A stretch of DNA of 64,000 nt, from contig JAEOAD010000005.1 in NCBI GenBank assembly GCA_036365145.1, positions 6,739,001 through 6,803,000 on the forward strand, written 5' to 3'. Of this stretch, positions 56,431-64,000 are shown piece after piece. The position numbers and the translations under genes are program-made. Source of the stretch: Orientallactaga sibirica. Its lineage: Eukaryota; Chordata; Mammalia; Rodentia; Dipodidae. A model generated the notes under the pieces. The model had not been told where the DNA came from, did no database searches, and saw only the letters and a list, made by a program, of their open reading frames with translations. Each line of letters starts with the position of its first letter. The first letter of the stretch is position 1.

Positions 56431-56566
56431 CCATTAAGACATGCATTCAGTGGCTGGAGGCCCTGGAGCACCATTCTCTCTTTCTCTCTCTCTCTCTTTC
56501 TTTCTCTCTGTCACTCATAAATAAATAAATAAATAAATAAATAAGCAAACAAAAAACCATAAGACA
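56298..56566 (+). repeat. Tandem duplication of SINE 3' half plus flank
   Basis: Copy 1 at 56298-56447 and copy 2 at 56448-56566. Both start CAGTGGCTGGAGGCCCTGG and share the identical CT tract with CTCTGTCACTCAT. Both end in AATA units, AAGCAAACAAAAAA and the target remnant. The copies differ mainly in AATA number. Confidence 0.96.
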
Positions 56567-56886
56567 GTTCAAATCCTATAGAATTATCCTGGTAATTATC
56601 TTCTTGTGTACTTTTTGATCATGCTGAGCATGCCAGAAAAGGTGTTTTAAGAATTTTAAGAATTCCTCATCAAATGAGGTCCTTCTCTGAATTCCTTAGA
56701 GGACGAGCTGAGCATTTCAAACAACTCATCGCTAAACCATTCAGTAAGAACAACCAAGAGTCTTTGAAGAAGACAGAGCCATCCCCAGAACTATATAACA
56801 TGGTCCAAAAACTATAACCAAATTTGGCCTGCACCCATTTTGTTCTATTTTAGAATATATGCTGGACAAATAAAGATTGCATATAT

Positions 56887-57125
56887 GGGATGGAGCAGTT
56901 AAGGCACCTGCCTGTCAAGCCTAAGAACACCTGTTCAATCTCCAGGCCCTATGTTTAGCCAGACACAAAGTGATGCAAAGGTGCAATGCTGCACTTGCCC
57001 ACAAGGGGGCGCATGTGCCTGGAATTTGTTCACAGTGGCTGAAAGGCCCTGGCGCACCCATTCTCTCTCTCTGCCTCTTCCTCTCTCTCTCTTTTTTCTC
57101 TCTCTCTCTTTCTCTATCAAAAAAA
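56887..57125 (+). repeat. Long-variant Dip-like SINE with perfect 15-bp TSD
   Basis: AAAGATTGCATATAT lies at 56872-56886 and 57126-57140. The head has lost about 12 bp between GGATGGAG and CAGTTAAGG. Core GCAATGCTGCACTTGCCCACAAGGGGGCGC. Confidence 0.95.
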
Positions 57126-57144
57126 AAAGATTGCATATATTTAA

Positions 57145-57940
57145 GGTGTACCATGTGATGACTTAATATACACATATATATTGTATACAGATTATTATAA
57201 TTCAGCTAACCCATCCATCATGACTCACAGTGAGCTGTGGAGGGGGAGAATGACGTAAGTAATACATATTAGTAGCTAGTTACAATGCCATAGCCATACA
57301 TTAGATTCCCAAAATGTATTCTTCTGACCAGCATTTCCCCATTCCCTACACCATCATCCAAGCCTCCAGAAACTGCTGTTTTATTCCCTGCTTCTAGAAG
57401 TTCAATGTTCTTAGACTTCACACAGAAATGACATCATGTTGCCTTGGTCTTTCTGTGCCTGGCTTATGTCATTTAGCATATCTCCTAAGTTTATTTTTGT
57501 TATCTCAAGGCAGATTATCTTCTTCTTTTGTCTAAATAATATTCAGATATATAACCAAAGGGTGGTGACTTCTAATCCACAACCTAGTCATTGTAACATA
57601 TTTTTAATATGTGGACATATATAATATAAATATTTGAAGTCAGGTATGGTGGCGCACGCCTTTAATCCCAGCATTTGGGAGGCTCTGGTAAGAGGAGTTC
57701 GAGGCCACCCTGAGACTACATAATGAATTCCAGGTCAGCCTGAGCTAGAGTGAGACCCTACCTCAAAAAAACAAAAACATAAATAAAAATAAAAAATAAT
57801 AGAAATAATATATATATATGACATTAGCAAATATTGTCTCCCATTGTATCAGTTGTCTTTTCATGTCTTATTTTTTCTTTTGCTGTTTCAGTGCTTTTCA
57901 GTTCAATATAGTCCCACTTATTTATTTTTGCTTTGTTACT
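57145..57940 (-). mobile_element. Old L1M-type 3' region, antisense
   Basis: CCTCCAGAAACTGCTGTTTTATTCCCTGCTTCTAG, TTTCTGTGCCTGGCTTATGTCATTTAGCATA and GACATTAGCAAATATTGTCTCCCATTGTATCAG are antisense L1 3'UTR/ORF2-end sequence of an old type. A B1 splits it at 57640-57800. Confidence 0.7.
57640..57800 (+). repeat. B1 SINE
   Basis: GGTATGGTGGCGCACGCCTTTAATCCCAGC..GAATTCCAGGTCAGCCTGAGCTAG..CCCTACCTCAAAAAAAC. The middle is shortened after GGCTCTGG. Confidence 0.93.
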
Positions 57941-58289
57941 GCCACCTGTTGTAAACAAAGTTTTATTGTCACACAGCCTCACCATTTGTATATGTGTTGG
58001 CAATTAGCTAATTTTGTGACAAAGCATCATCATTGAGCAATGATACAAGATGTGTTTGTGCTATGAAACACAGAATGCTTCCTATCTGGCCATCTGTAGA
58101 AACTGTTTATTGGCACCTGATCTAAAAAGTCATGATGAAGAGAAAGTGCCAGAAGCCACAGAGAGAAGACTGCTTTGGGAGTCACTGCATAGACCCATCG
58201 CAGAACAAGAAGCCATCAAAGAGAAAACGCATGAGCTGTTTGCATAAGTCTTCAGCTTCTGCATATCTTACTCTAAAGAGTCAATGTGC

Positions 58290-58483
58290 CAGGCCTGGAG
58301 AGATGGTTTGGTGGTTAAGCGCTTGCCTCTGAAGCCTAAGGACCCTGGTTCAAGGCTCGACTCCCCAGGACCCACAACTACCAAGGACCCACGTGAGGCA
58401 AATGCACAAAGTGGTACATGTATCTGGAGTTCATTTGCAGTGGCTGGGGGCCCTGGCACATCCATTCTCTCTATATATATCTG

Positions 58484-58519
<36 letters not shown>

Positions 58520-58544
58520 TCAAATAAATAAATAAAAAATTTAA
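58290..58544 (+). repeat. Dip-like SINE with 15-bp TSD and internal duplication
   Basis: AAAGAGTCAATGTGC (58275-58289) and AAAGAGTCATTGTGC (58545-58559) differ by one base. The GGACCCAC block is duplicated (GGACCCACAACTACCAAGGACCCACG). Confidence 0.94.
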
Positions 58545-58570
58545 AAAGAGTCATTGTGCTTAAACAGCAG

Positions 58571-58665
58571 ATCTCAGTGACCTGAAGTGTTTTGAAACAT
58601 ATCATACTATGAATTTGTCTTCATCTGGGCTAGCAAGTTGTAACAGATCTTCAGGTCACTGAGAT
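58571..58665. repeat. Perfect 17-bp inverted repeat, 61-nt spacer
   Basis: ATCTCAGTGACCTGAAG at 58571-58587 and its exact complement CTTCAGGTCACTGAGAT at 58649-58665. Each arm contains an AGGTCA nuclear-receptor-type half-site. It does not coincide with the ends of a recognised mobile element. Confidence 0.85.
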
Positions 58666-58679
58666 GAACTTCCAGACCA

Positions 58680-58777
58680 GGCACAGTTATGGGAGGAAGG
58701 AAAATTATTTGAAGCTTACAGATACAGGGGAAGTTCCATACTAGCAGAAGAAGTTGGGCCCCCTTTTACAGGACCAA

Positions 58778-58835
<58 letters not shown>

Positions 58836-59037
58836 AGCCAACAGCAACCACCAGCAGCAGCACACTTAGGAACTCCAGGTAAAACTCAAACACTTTGGGT
58901 ATCTTATGCTGGAATTCCAAACCCATGTGCACACCTTAGGGCTGGACCCTAGGACCCACCAAGTGAAGCCTCCTCCAGCCAGGCAAACTTTAATAAAATC
59001 CTGAATATATTGGGGACCATCCATTCAAACTACCACA
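58680..59037 (-). mobile_element. MaLR-like LTR, antisense, with (GA)n
   Basis: GGGGAAGTTCCATACTAGCAGAAG near the low end and GGGGACCATCCATTCAAACTACCACA at the high end. It contains about 25 GA units at 58781-58831. Confidence 0.72.
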
Positions 59038-59255
59038 GGAATGATGATGGAGCTAGATATGCCTTATGTCCCAGAAAGGTTAGTTAGAAGTGGAGGGACA
59101 AAGAAAATATCATTATGCTATAGTTTTAATGCTCCAAATAATGACAGTGTGTCCCCTAGTTATCGACCCATGGACTTCTCCTTATTACCGTTTGAGGACA
59201 CATAAGAAGCATTGCAATGCAGAACTGTTGAAAGTTATGATCAAAAAGATATGTG

Positions 59256-59407
59256 GGGGCTGGAGAGATGGCTTAGTGATTAAGGCCCTTGCCTGAGAAG
59301 CCTAAGGACCTAGGTTCAATTCTCCAGTACCCACTCAGAAGCCAGATGCACAAGGTGGCACATGCATCTGGAGTTCATTTGCAGCAGCTAAAGGCCTTGG
59401 TGTGTCT

Positions 59408-59452
<45 letters not shown>

Positions 59453-59461
59453 TAAATAAAT
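59256..59461 (+). repeat. Dip-like SINE (first of three)
   Basis: Complete copy ending (CT)n-CATAAATAAATAAATA. The next copy begins within one or two bases of the tail. Confidence 0.92.
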
Positions 59462-59462
59462 A

Positions 59463-59612
59463 GGTCTGGAGAGGTGGCTTAGTGGTTAAGTGCCTAGCTA
59501 TGAAGCCTAAGGACCCCCGTTCAAGGCTCGATTCCCCAGTACACATGTAATACAGATGCACAAGGTGGCACATGCATCTGGAGTTCATTTGCAGTGGCTG
59601 GAGGTCTTGGTG

Positions 59613-59656
<44 letters not shown>

Positions 59657-59745
59657 CTTTCTGTCTCTGTCTGTTGCTCTCAAATTCATAAAAATAAACA
59701 AAAAGTATTTATTAAAAATAAATAAAAATATTTTTTAAAAAAGAA
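59463..59745 (+). repeat. Dip-like SINE (second), head joined to preceding tail
   Basis: GGTCTGGAGAGGTGGC head directly follows AATAAATA. It belongs to the GGTTCAAGGCTC-type subfamily (GTTCAAGGCTCGATTCCCC). Confidence 0.92.
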
Positions 59746-59753
59746 ATTTGGAG

Positions 59754-59850
59754 GAGCTGGAGAAATGGCTCAGCAGTTAAGGCACTTGTCTACAAAGCCT
59801 AATGATCTGGGTTCAATTCTCCAGTGCCCATGTAAAGCCAGATGATGTTC
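59754..59850 (+). repeat. Dip-like SINE (third), 3'-truncated
   Basis: Only the head to GTAAAGCCAGATGATG remains. Core, CT tract and tail are missing. Confidence 0.88.
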
Positions 59851-60479
59851 TAAAAAAGAAATGTGTTCAGATGTTTTCTTTCCCCCCTAAGGAAATACAA
59901 TTCTTATAATACAGACGGAAGAAGATAAAGAAAGACTGTATATGAGTAGATGACACAACGTGCTTCAGTGAAAAAGTCTCAGTGGTCCCCGGGAGTTAGG
60001 GGGTGAGAAGATTAAACAAGTGGAGTACAAAAGGTATTTAGTGGAGTAAAACTATTCTGTATGTTATCATGTGAGCACGTGTCACTCCAAATTGTAAAAC
60101 TCCCACAGCACAAACAACACCAGGCGTGTACCTCAGCATCAACCTTGAACTTGGCTGCTAATGTGTCAGTGCAGGTTCACCAGTGATAGCCAATGTACCA
60201 CTCCTGTGGAGAAGTTGGTGGTGGGAGAGGCTGTAAGGCTGTAAGGCTGTAAGGGTGCCTGAGAACTCGCACACTTTTTGCCCCATTTTGCTATTTACCC
60301 AACTTTTCTCTAAAAGGTAAATCTTAATTTTTTGAAAACTGTTTCTGAAAAGGAGTAATTCAAGCTGGGTCAAATTCACAGGAATCAGTACCTTTGGTAT
60401 TTACACAAAGACAAAATTTCCCAAGGAGATTTACAGGAGAGTGGGTCTGGAGAAGAGTTCACCTGAAGACTGTAGTCTA
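59851..60479. other. Unassigned; GGCTGTAA micro-repeat
   Basis: No gene seen. GGCTGTAA is repeated three times at 60229-60253. Confidence 0.45.
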
Positions 60480-60950
60480 GACAGAATGTTGCCTTCGACA
60501 GGGAAGCGCAACTTCCACGTTCAAACCAGCTGCTGAGAAAGCTCCTGTCCCGTCCTCCTCCTCTGCGTGATGTTGACTTTTTTGCAGGGATTTTGTTGTT
60601 GTTCTGCCATCAAATCTTGGCAGGTCTATGAAGACCACAGATTCCGTGCTGTGGAATTTCTGGGAGTAAAGAGTGAAGGTAAGGCAAGTTCCACCAGCTC
60701 CTCTGGAATCACTTGAATCATGCTACAAGGAAGTGACAAGATCTGATAGAGGTCAGGTGTAAGCTTCTGGCTTTGATTTCCAAGGGAATCCCCAGCCCGT
60801 GTCATCCAGCCATCACTACATGTGATGAGGTGAGCTGTGAGACTACTATTGGTCCAGGCGCTGTTTGCCACGACAGACAGACCTTTGAGAAAAATAAAAT
60901 AATTTCTGTTGTTTGGATGTGTGATTCATTATATAGCAATAAAATGCCAA
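60480..60950 (+). repeat. Possible MLT1-type LTR fossil
   Basis: The 3' part TTTGAGAAAAATAAAATAATTTCTGTTGTTTGG..TTATATAGCAATAAAATGC resembles the end of old MaLR LTRs (AATAAA..TTGTTGTTTTAAG..TTATACAGCAATAAATAAC). The upstream part is uncertain. The 81-codon minus frame at 60626-60871 lies inside it. Confidence 0.4.
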
Positions 60951-61206
60951 AGGAGAAACCTGTGTGCATAGCTGTTGCTTTCTTAATAAACCAATGAAAA
61001 AAAAAAATAGTTAGTGCTATAATGTCCAGTTCTTATGGATACTTTTTACATCTTGAATAAGTGGCCTAAGTTTCTGTTCTTCTCCATAGTGTTCTCTGAA
61101 CTGATGACTTCCCACTTTCTCCCATGCAAATGGTCTGTGAGAGCCAGAAGGGCGACACTCAAATTGCCACCCATGAATTTCATTAAAAATAAACTATAAA
61201 AACTCG
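60951..61206. other. AATAAA followed by A-run, possible retrocopy end
   Basis: AATAAACCAATG is followed by an A-run at about 60998-61007, which looks like a polyadenylated 3' end on the + strand. No upstream coding body is recognised. Confidence 0.3.
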
Positions 61207-61412
61207 GGGGCTGGAGAGATGGCTTAGTGGTTAAGGCACTTGCCTGGGAAGCCTAAGGACCCAGGTTCAATTCCCTAGGACCCACGTAAGCCAGATGCAC
61301 AAGTTGCGCACGTGTCTGGAGTTCGTTTGCAGCAACTAGAGGCCCTGGTGTGCCTGTTCTCTCTCTTCCTCTCTCTTTCTCTCTTAAATAAATAAATAAA
61401 TAAAAATTTAAG
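61207..61412 (+). repeat. Dip-like SINE
   Basis: Complete, low-divergence copy: GGGGGCTGGAGAGATGGCTTAGTGGTTAAGGCACTTGCC head and AATAAATAAATAAATAAAAATTT tail. Confidence 0.93.
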
Positions 61413-62037
61413 AAATAAGTCAGTCATCATTTCATGAATCTAGATCGTAGAGATAGAATGCAGTCAACAAGTATTGAACTCTCTAATGGTGCTATGCATT
61501 TCCAAGCTCAGCTTTATAAAATTACCACCTTATCATTAACGTAACGATTCATCCTAACATTTTTGCTGATGCGGTCACAGATCCCTGAGGACCCTTTCAC
61601 ATCTTGATGGGGCCTTCTGGCATGTACTGCGTCGCCTAATTATGGTTACAAGCCCAGCAGCCTATCATTCATTTGGAGGCAAAGAGACGCGTGAGTTACC
61701 AGGTCACATTCTTGGGCAAATTCCACTCCACAGTCAAGCAAAGGACAGCTGCCGGAGCATGCCCAGCGAAGGAGAATGTGGCCACGCCTGCCTCCAAGCC
61801 TACGCTCACCTCGTCATTCTCCAAAACCCAAATTCTCTCCCACTTGAGGGCAAAGGGTTATCTCTGTGATGTGGCCACCTACCTCTGTCTCTCATTTCTA
61901 AGACACTAGTCCTTACAGTCACAAATCCGAGAATTACATGCCCTCCTATTCAAAGCCATAACCTTCAGCTTTCCTCTTAAAACCCCTTTCTGCCTTCTCT
62001 GAGCCTGTCCCCATAAATTATTATATTTCTCCTATGG
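61413..62037. other. Unassigned sequence
   Basis: Two overlapping + frames (61642-61869, 61673-61909) are the only open regions. They are in different frames without a recognised family. Confidence 0.4.
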
Positions 62038-62092
62038 TGATCCTCCTGTCTCTGCCTCCCCAGTGCTGGGATTAAAGGCATGCTGGTTTTCC
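62038..62092 (-). repeat. B1 fragment, antisense
   Basis: GATCCTCCTGTCTCTGCCTCCCCAGTGCTGGGATTAAAGGCATGC is the antisense of the B1 left part. Confidence 0.8.
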
Positions 62093-62399
62093 TTTTGTGC
62101 TACAGGCCTTGTATCTCTTTCATAGCTCCTTTCTTCGTCTACCAACCAGCTTCTGAAGAGAAAACCCACTGCCCCATTCCAATTGCTCCTGGTGCTGACG
62201 TCTGCATGCTGCCCTCCTAAGTTGAACTTTTAGGGTTGCCAGTGATGCACAGAAATGATTCCCAGTCTTACTGAATTTGAACTTTGTGTCTGTTTAGGGC
62301 ATTCTGAATATTTCATCCTTGGAAAGAATACAGCTCCTTAATTTCCAAATCATCTTCTACATATTTGTTTGTTTGTTTAATTTTGTTTGGGTCTTTGTT

Positions 62400-62475
62400 T
62401 TTGGCTGTTCCCTTTTGGTGTTGGCGATGGAACCCAGGGCCTTGTTGGTGCTAGGTAAGAGCCCTCTACTCTAAT
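62400..62475 (-). repeat. ID/B4-like SINE tail, antisense
   Basis: TGGTGTTGGCGATGGAACCCAGGGCCTTGTTGGTGCTAGGTAAGAGCC is the antisense of an ID-type head (GGGTTCCATCC B-box region). It follows a GTTT-rich stretch. Confidence 0.55.
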
Positions 62476-62506
62476 TTATCCCTCCTCCATCCCTTCCTCT
62501 TTTCCT

Positions 62507-62580
62507 TCCTCCTTGTCTTCCTTCCTTCCTTCCTTCCTTCCTTCCTTCCTTCCTTCCTTCCTTCCTTCCTTCCTTCCTTT
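62507..62580. repeat. (CTTC)n microsatellite
   Basis: About 17 units of CCTT. It gives the repetitive GRKE frame on the minus strand (62471-62929), which continues into unique sequence by chance. Confidence 0.95.
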
Positions 62581-63832
62581 GCTTCTTGCTTTCCTTTCTC
62601 CTCGACTTCTTTCCTAGTTCTCTCTCAAACATAGAGTAAAAGTTTTCTGAAAAAAATATCGAAGCTATCAATTGCAGGTTCACCTGATACAACAACCAAA
62701 TCCTCTGCTGCCTCCTTCCCTCCCGCTGCTGTTCTGTGAGTTGCTGGTTTTCCTGTTGTGCTACTTCCAGGTCTCCAGATGGATGCTGACATTGACCCAT
62801 AATTATCTCATCAAACATCTTCATCAGGAGACTGAAAGCAGTCTCGGATCCACTTTTGAAGATACAAGAAGGCCAGGGCAGGACCGCATCTCCAGTGCAA
62901 GCATACCACTGTTCACGAACAGTGAGCATGCAGGGCCCACGGTTGCCTTAGTGCATCCTGGCTCTTTCCCTCCCCAGGAATAACAGAGCACACAAAGCTC
63001 TGTCAGCCATGCAAGCGAGCATGCTTCTTCACACTGGTTTCTTACTTAAAATGGTCCTTTGTCTAGTCTCGGTCTGTTTTCTTGTCCAAGGCGCTCTCGC
63101 TCTCTCTCTCTCTCGCTCTCTCTCCTCTCTCTTTCTGTTTTCCTTTCTGTCTCTCTTTCTCTCCGTATCCCCACCAGGAATTTTTACCAGAATTTTCCAC
63201 AGACATTTCAAAGTCAGCGTGTTCAAACTGGAGCTCATGGTTCCTATCCCTCTTGCCACTCATGTTGTGACTTTTTGTATTGTCTGTGTTTATTTATTGG
63301 TGGCAACATTCTATCACCCTCTATTCACGCAAACAAGCAAGCAAAGATGGTCACCTAAACACCTTCTGCTCCTTACCTGCAAGGTGTATTTTGTTATCCA
63401 TTTTTGCTAACTGTCTCATAAACCTTAGCCTTGCAGGCCTACTGCCCGTGACTCCCCAACCTCGCCTCACTTCCCTTACATCTCTCTCGGGACCTGCTTG
63501 GATTCAGATGGACTGAAAATCTGGTTTTGTTTCTTTGTGCACTTTTAATCACTACTGGACAGTACAGTGCAAGAAGGCCAAGTCGAGCTTCTGATTTTCA
63601 TTTCTGAACCCATTGCAACTACATCGACCCAGCACTTAGCCCCGTGAATCCAAGTATACTTCAACTGGCCCAACTTGTGTGTACAGAAGCCATACCACCA
63701 CCTCCCCACGCTGAGCTTCTTTCCTCACGTCAGGGTCAGATATTTGAATGAAGACCCTGTGTCATTCACTTCCCTTGTTGTAAAATAAGGAGTTCAGTGC
63801 TCTCTACCACAGAGGCATTACAAATATTAAAA
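62581..63832. other. Unassigned sequence
   Basis: About 1.25 kb with no mobile element recognised apart from a CT-rich tract at 63096-63170. Frames at 62672-62983 (103 codons) and 63009-63410 (133 codons) have no recognisable domain. The latter is driven by the CT tract (SLSRSLSS-type). Confidence 0.4.
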
Positions 63833-63958
63833 TGTGGTGCATGCTTCTGGAGTTAGTTTGCAGTGGCTGGAAGCCCTGGCACACCCATTCTATCTGTCTG
63901 TCTCTCTTCTTTCTATCTTCCTCTGCTTGCAAATAAATAAATACCATTTAAAAATATT
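63833..63958 (+). repeat. Dip-like SINE, 5'-truncated
   Basis: Begins in the core at GTGGTGCATGCTTCTGGAG and ends in an AATAAATAAATACC tail. Confidence 0.88.
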
Positions 63959-63962
63959 CTTA

Positions 63963-64000
63963 GGGGTTTCTTAGATGGCTTAGTGGTTAAGGCGTTTGCC
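63963..64000 (+). repeat. Dip-like SINE, cut by window end
   Basis: Head GGGGTTTCTTAGATGGCTTAGTGG then TTAAGGCGTTTGCC runs off the window. It starts just after the tail of the previous SINE. Confidence 0.85.

Larger units (their letters stand above)
56795..58130. repeat. hAT-type DNA transposon fossil, split
   Basis: The left end (56795-56886) reads GTCCAAAAACTATAACCAAATTTGGCCTGC. The right part (57950-58130) reads AAAGTTTTATTGTCACACAGCC..CTATCTGGCCATCTGTAGAAACTG. These are the two ends of a common mammalian element (CAAACTATGGCCC..GGCC, AAAGTTTTATTGGAACACAGCC..CTATCTGGCCCTTTACAG). Between them lie a SINE and an old antisense L1. The family name is not established. Confidence 0.5.

Noticed and set aside
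57436..58036. Hydrophobic frames suggesting small membrane proteins
   Set aside because: They are translations of antisense old L1 sequence, whose T-rich strand gives F/L/I-rich peptides.
60951..61010. Processed pseudogene ending in AATAAA plus A-run
   Set aside because: No upstream coding body or target duplication could be recognised. An old LTR end followed by an A-run explains it equally well.
61642..61909. Frame with YQVTFLGK-like text suggesting a PTB-domain protein
   Set aside because: Resemblance is limited to a few residues, the rest does not continue the domain, and an overlapping frame is equally open.
62471..62929. 152-codon minus frame with K/E/R-rich C-terminus
   Set aside because: The C-terminal third is the (CTTC)n microsatellite read antisense. 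The rest shows no recognised domain and is opposed by a + frame.
1..64000. tRNA genes suggested by GGTTAAGG and GGTTCGATTC motifs
   Set aside because: Each occurrence is the tRNA-derived head of a Dip-like or ID-like SINE. No cloverleaf-complete tRNA with an acceptor stem was found.
1..64000. CRISPR-like regularly spaced repeats
   Set aside because: Regularly repeated units are microsatellites or SINE junction duplications. There are no distinct spacers and the DNA is mammalian.
1..64000. A novel defence, toxin or biosynthetic system
   Set aside because: No gene clusters, operon-like spacing, ribosome-binding sites or bacterial or viral coding regions are present. The window is repeat-rich rodent non-coding DNA.

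Overview
The window looks like nuclear DNA of a myodont rodent, most likely a jerboa-type (dipodoid) species. The main evidence is a B2-superfamily SINE with a tRNA-like head, a (CT)n segment and an AATAAATAAA tail, present in about 40 copies on both strands. It resembles the Dip SINE described for dipodoids and differs in its middle from mouse/rat B2. It occurs with B1 (7SL-derived) SINEs and a non-murine-looking L1 3' region. Species and repeat family names are from memory, not from a database search.

I find no convincing protein-coding gene, tRNA, rRNA, CpG island, CRISPR array or prokaryotic feature. Nearly all open frames fall in SINEs, simple repeats, L1 or LTR sequence. Two weak candidates lie in the repeat-poor island 45.6-48.6 kb: a 95-nt open segment with good splice-site context (47338-47432) and a 169-codon ORF (45908-46417).

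Layout. 0-10.5 kb: Dip SINEs, an LTR-internal-LTR retrotransposon (6.26-8.46 kb) and a large polypurine microsatellite (9.47-9.80 kb). 10.5-15 kb: mostly old sequence with MER20-like and MaLR fossils. 15.4-25 kb: an L1-rich block holding a solo LTR with a 5-bp target duplication, a 3.4-kb antisense L1, an inverted older L1 and a second LTR-internal-LTR element (22.74-24.68 kb). 25-42 kb: SINEs, old LTRs and a long L2 fossil in otherwise unassigned DNA. 42.6-45.6 kb: antisense L1 with a solo LTR between two pieces. 45.6-48.6 kb: repeat-poor island. 48.8-52.5 kb: a SINE hotspot where successive SINEs reused the same target sites. 52.5-64 kb: old sequence with SINE clusters, local tandem duplications and a hAT fossil split by an old L1.

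There is no set of cooperating genes to describe. The best-supported biology is transposition history: nested insertions, exact target-site duplications, serial insertion into earlier insertion sites, and local duplications seeded by SINE tails. I found no evidence for a novel molecular system.
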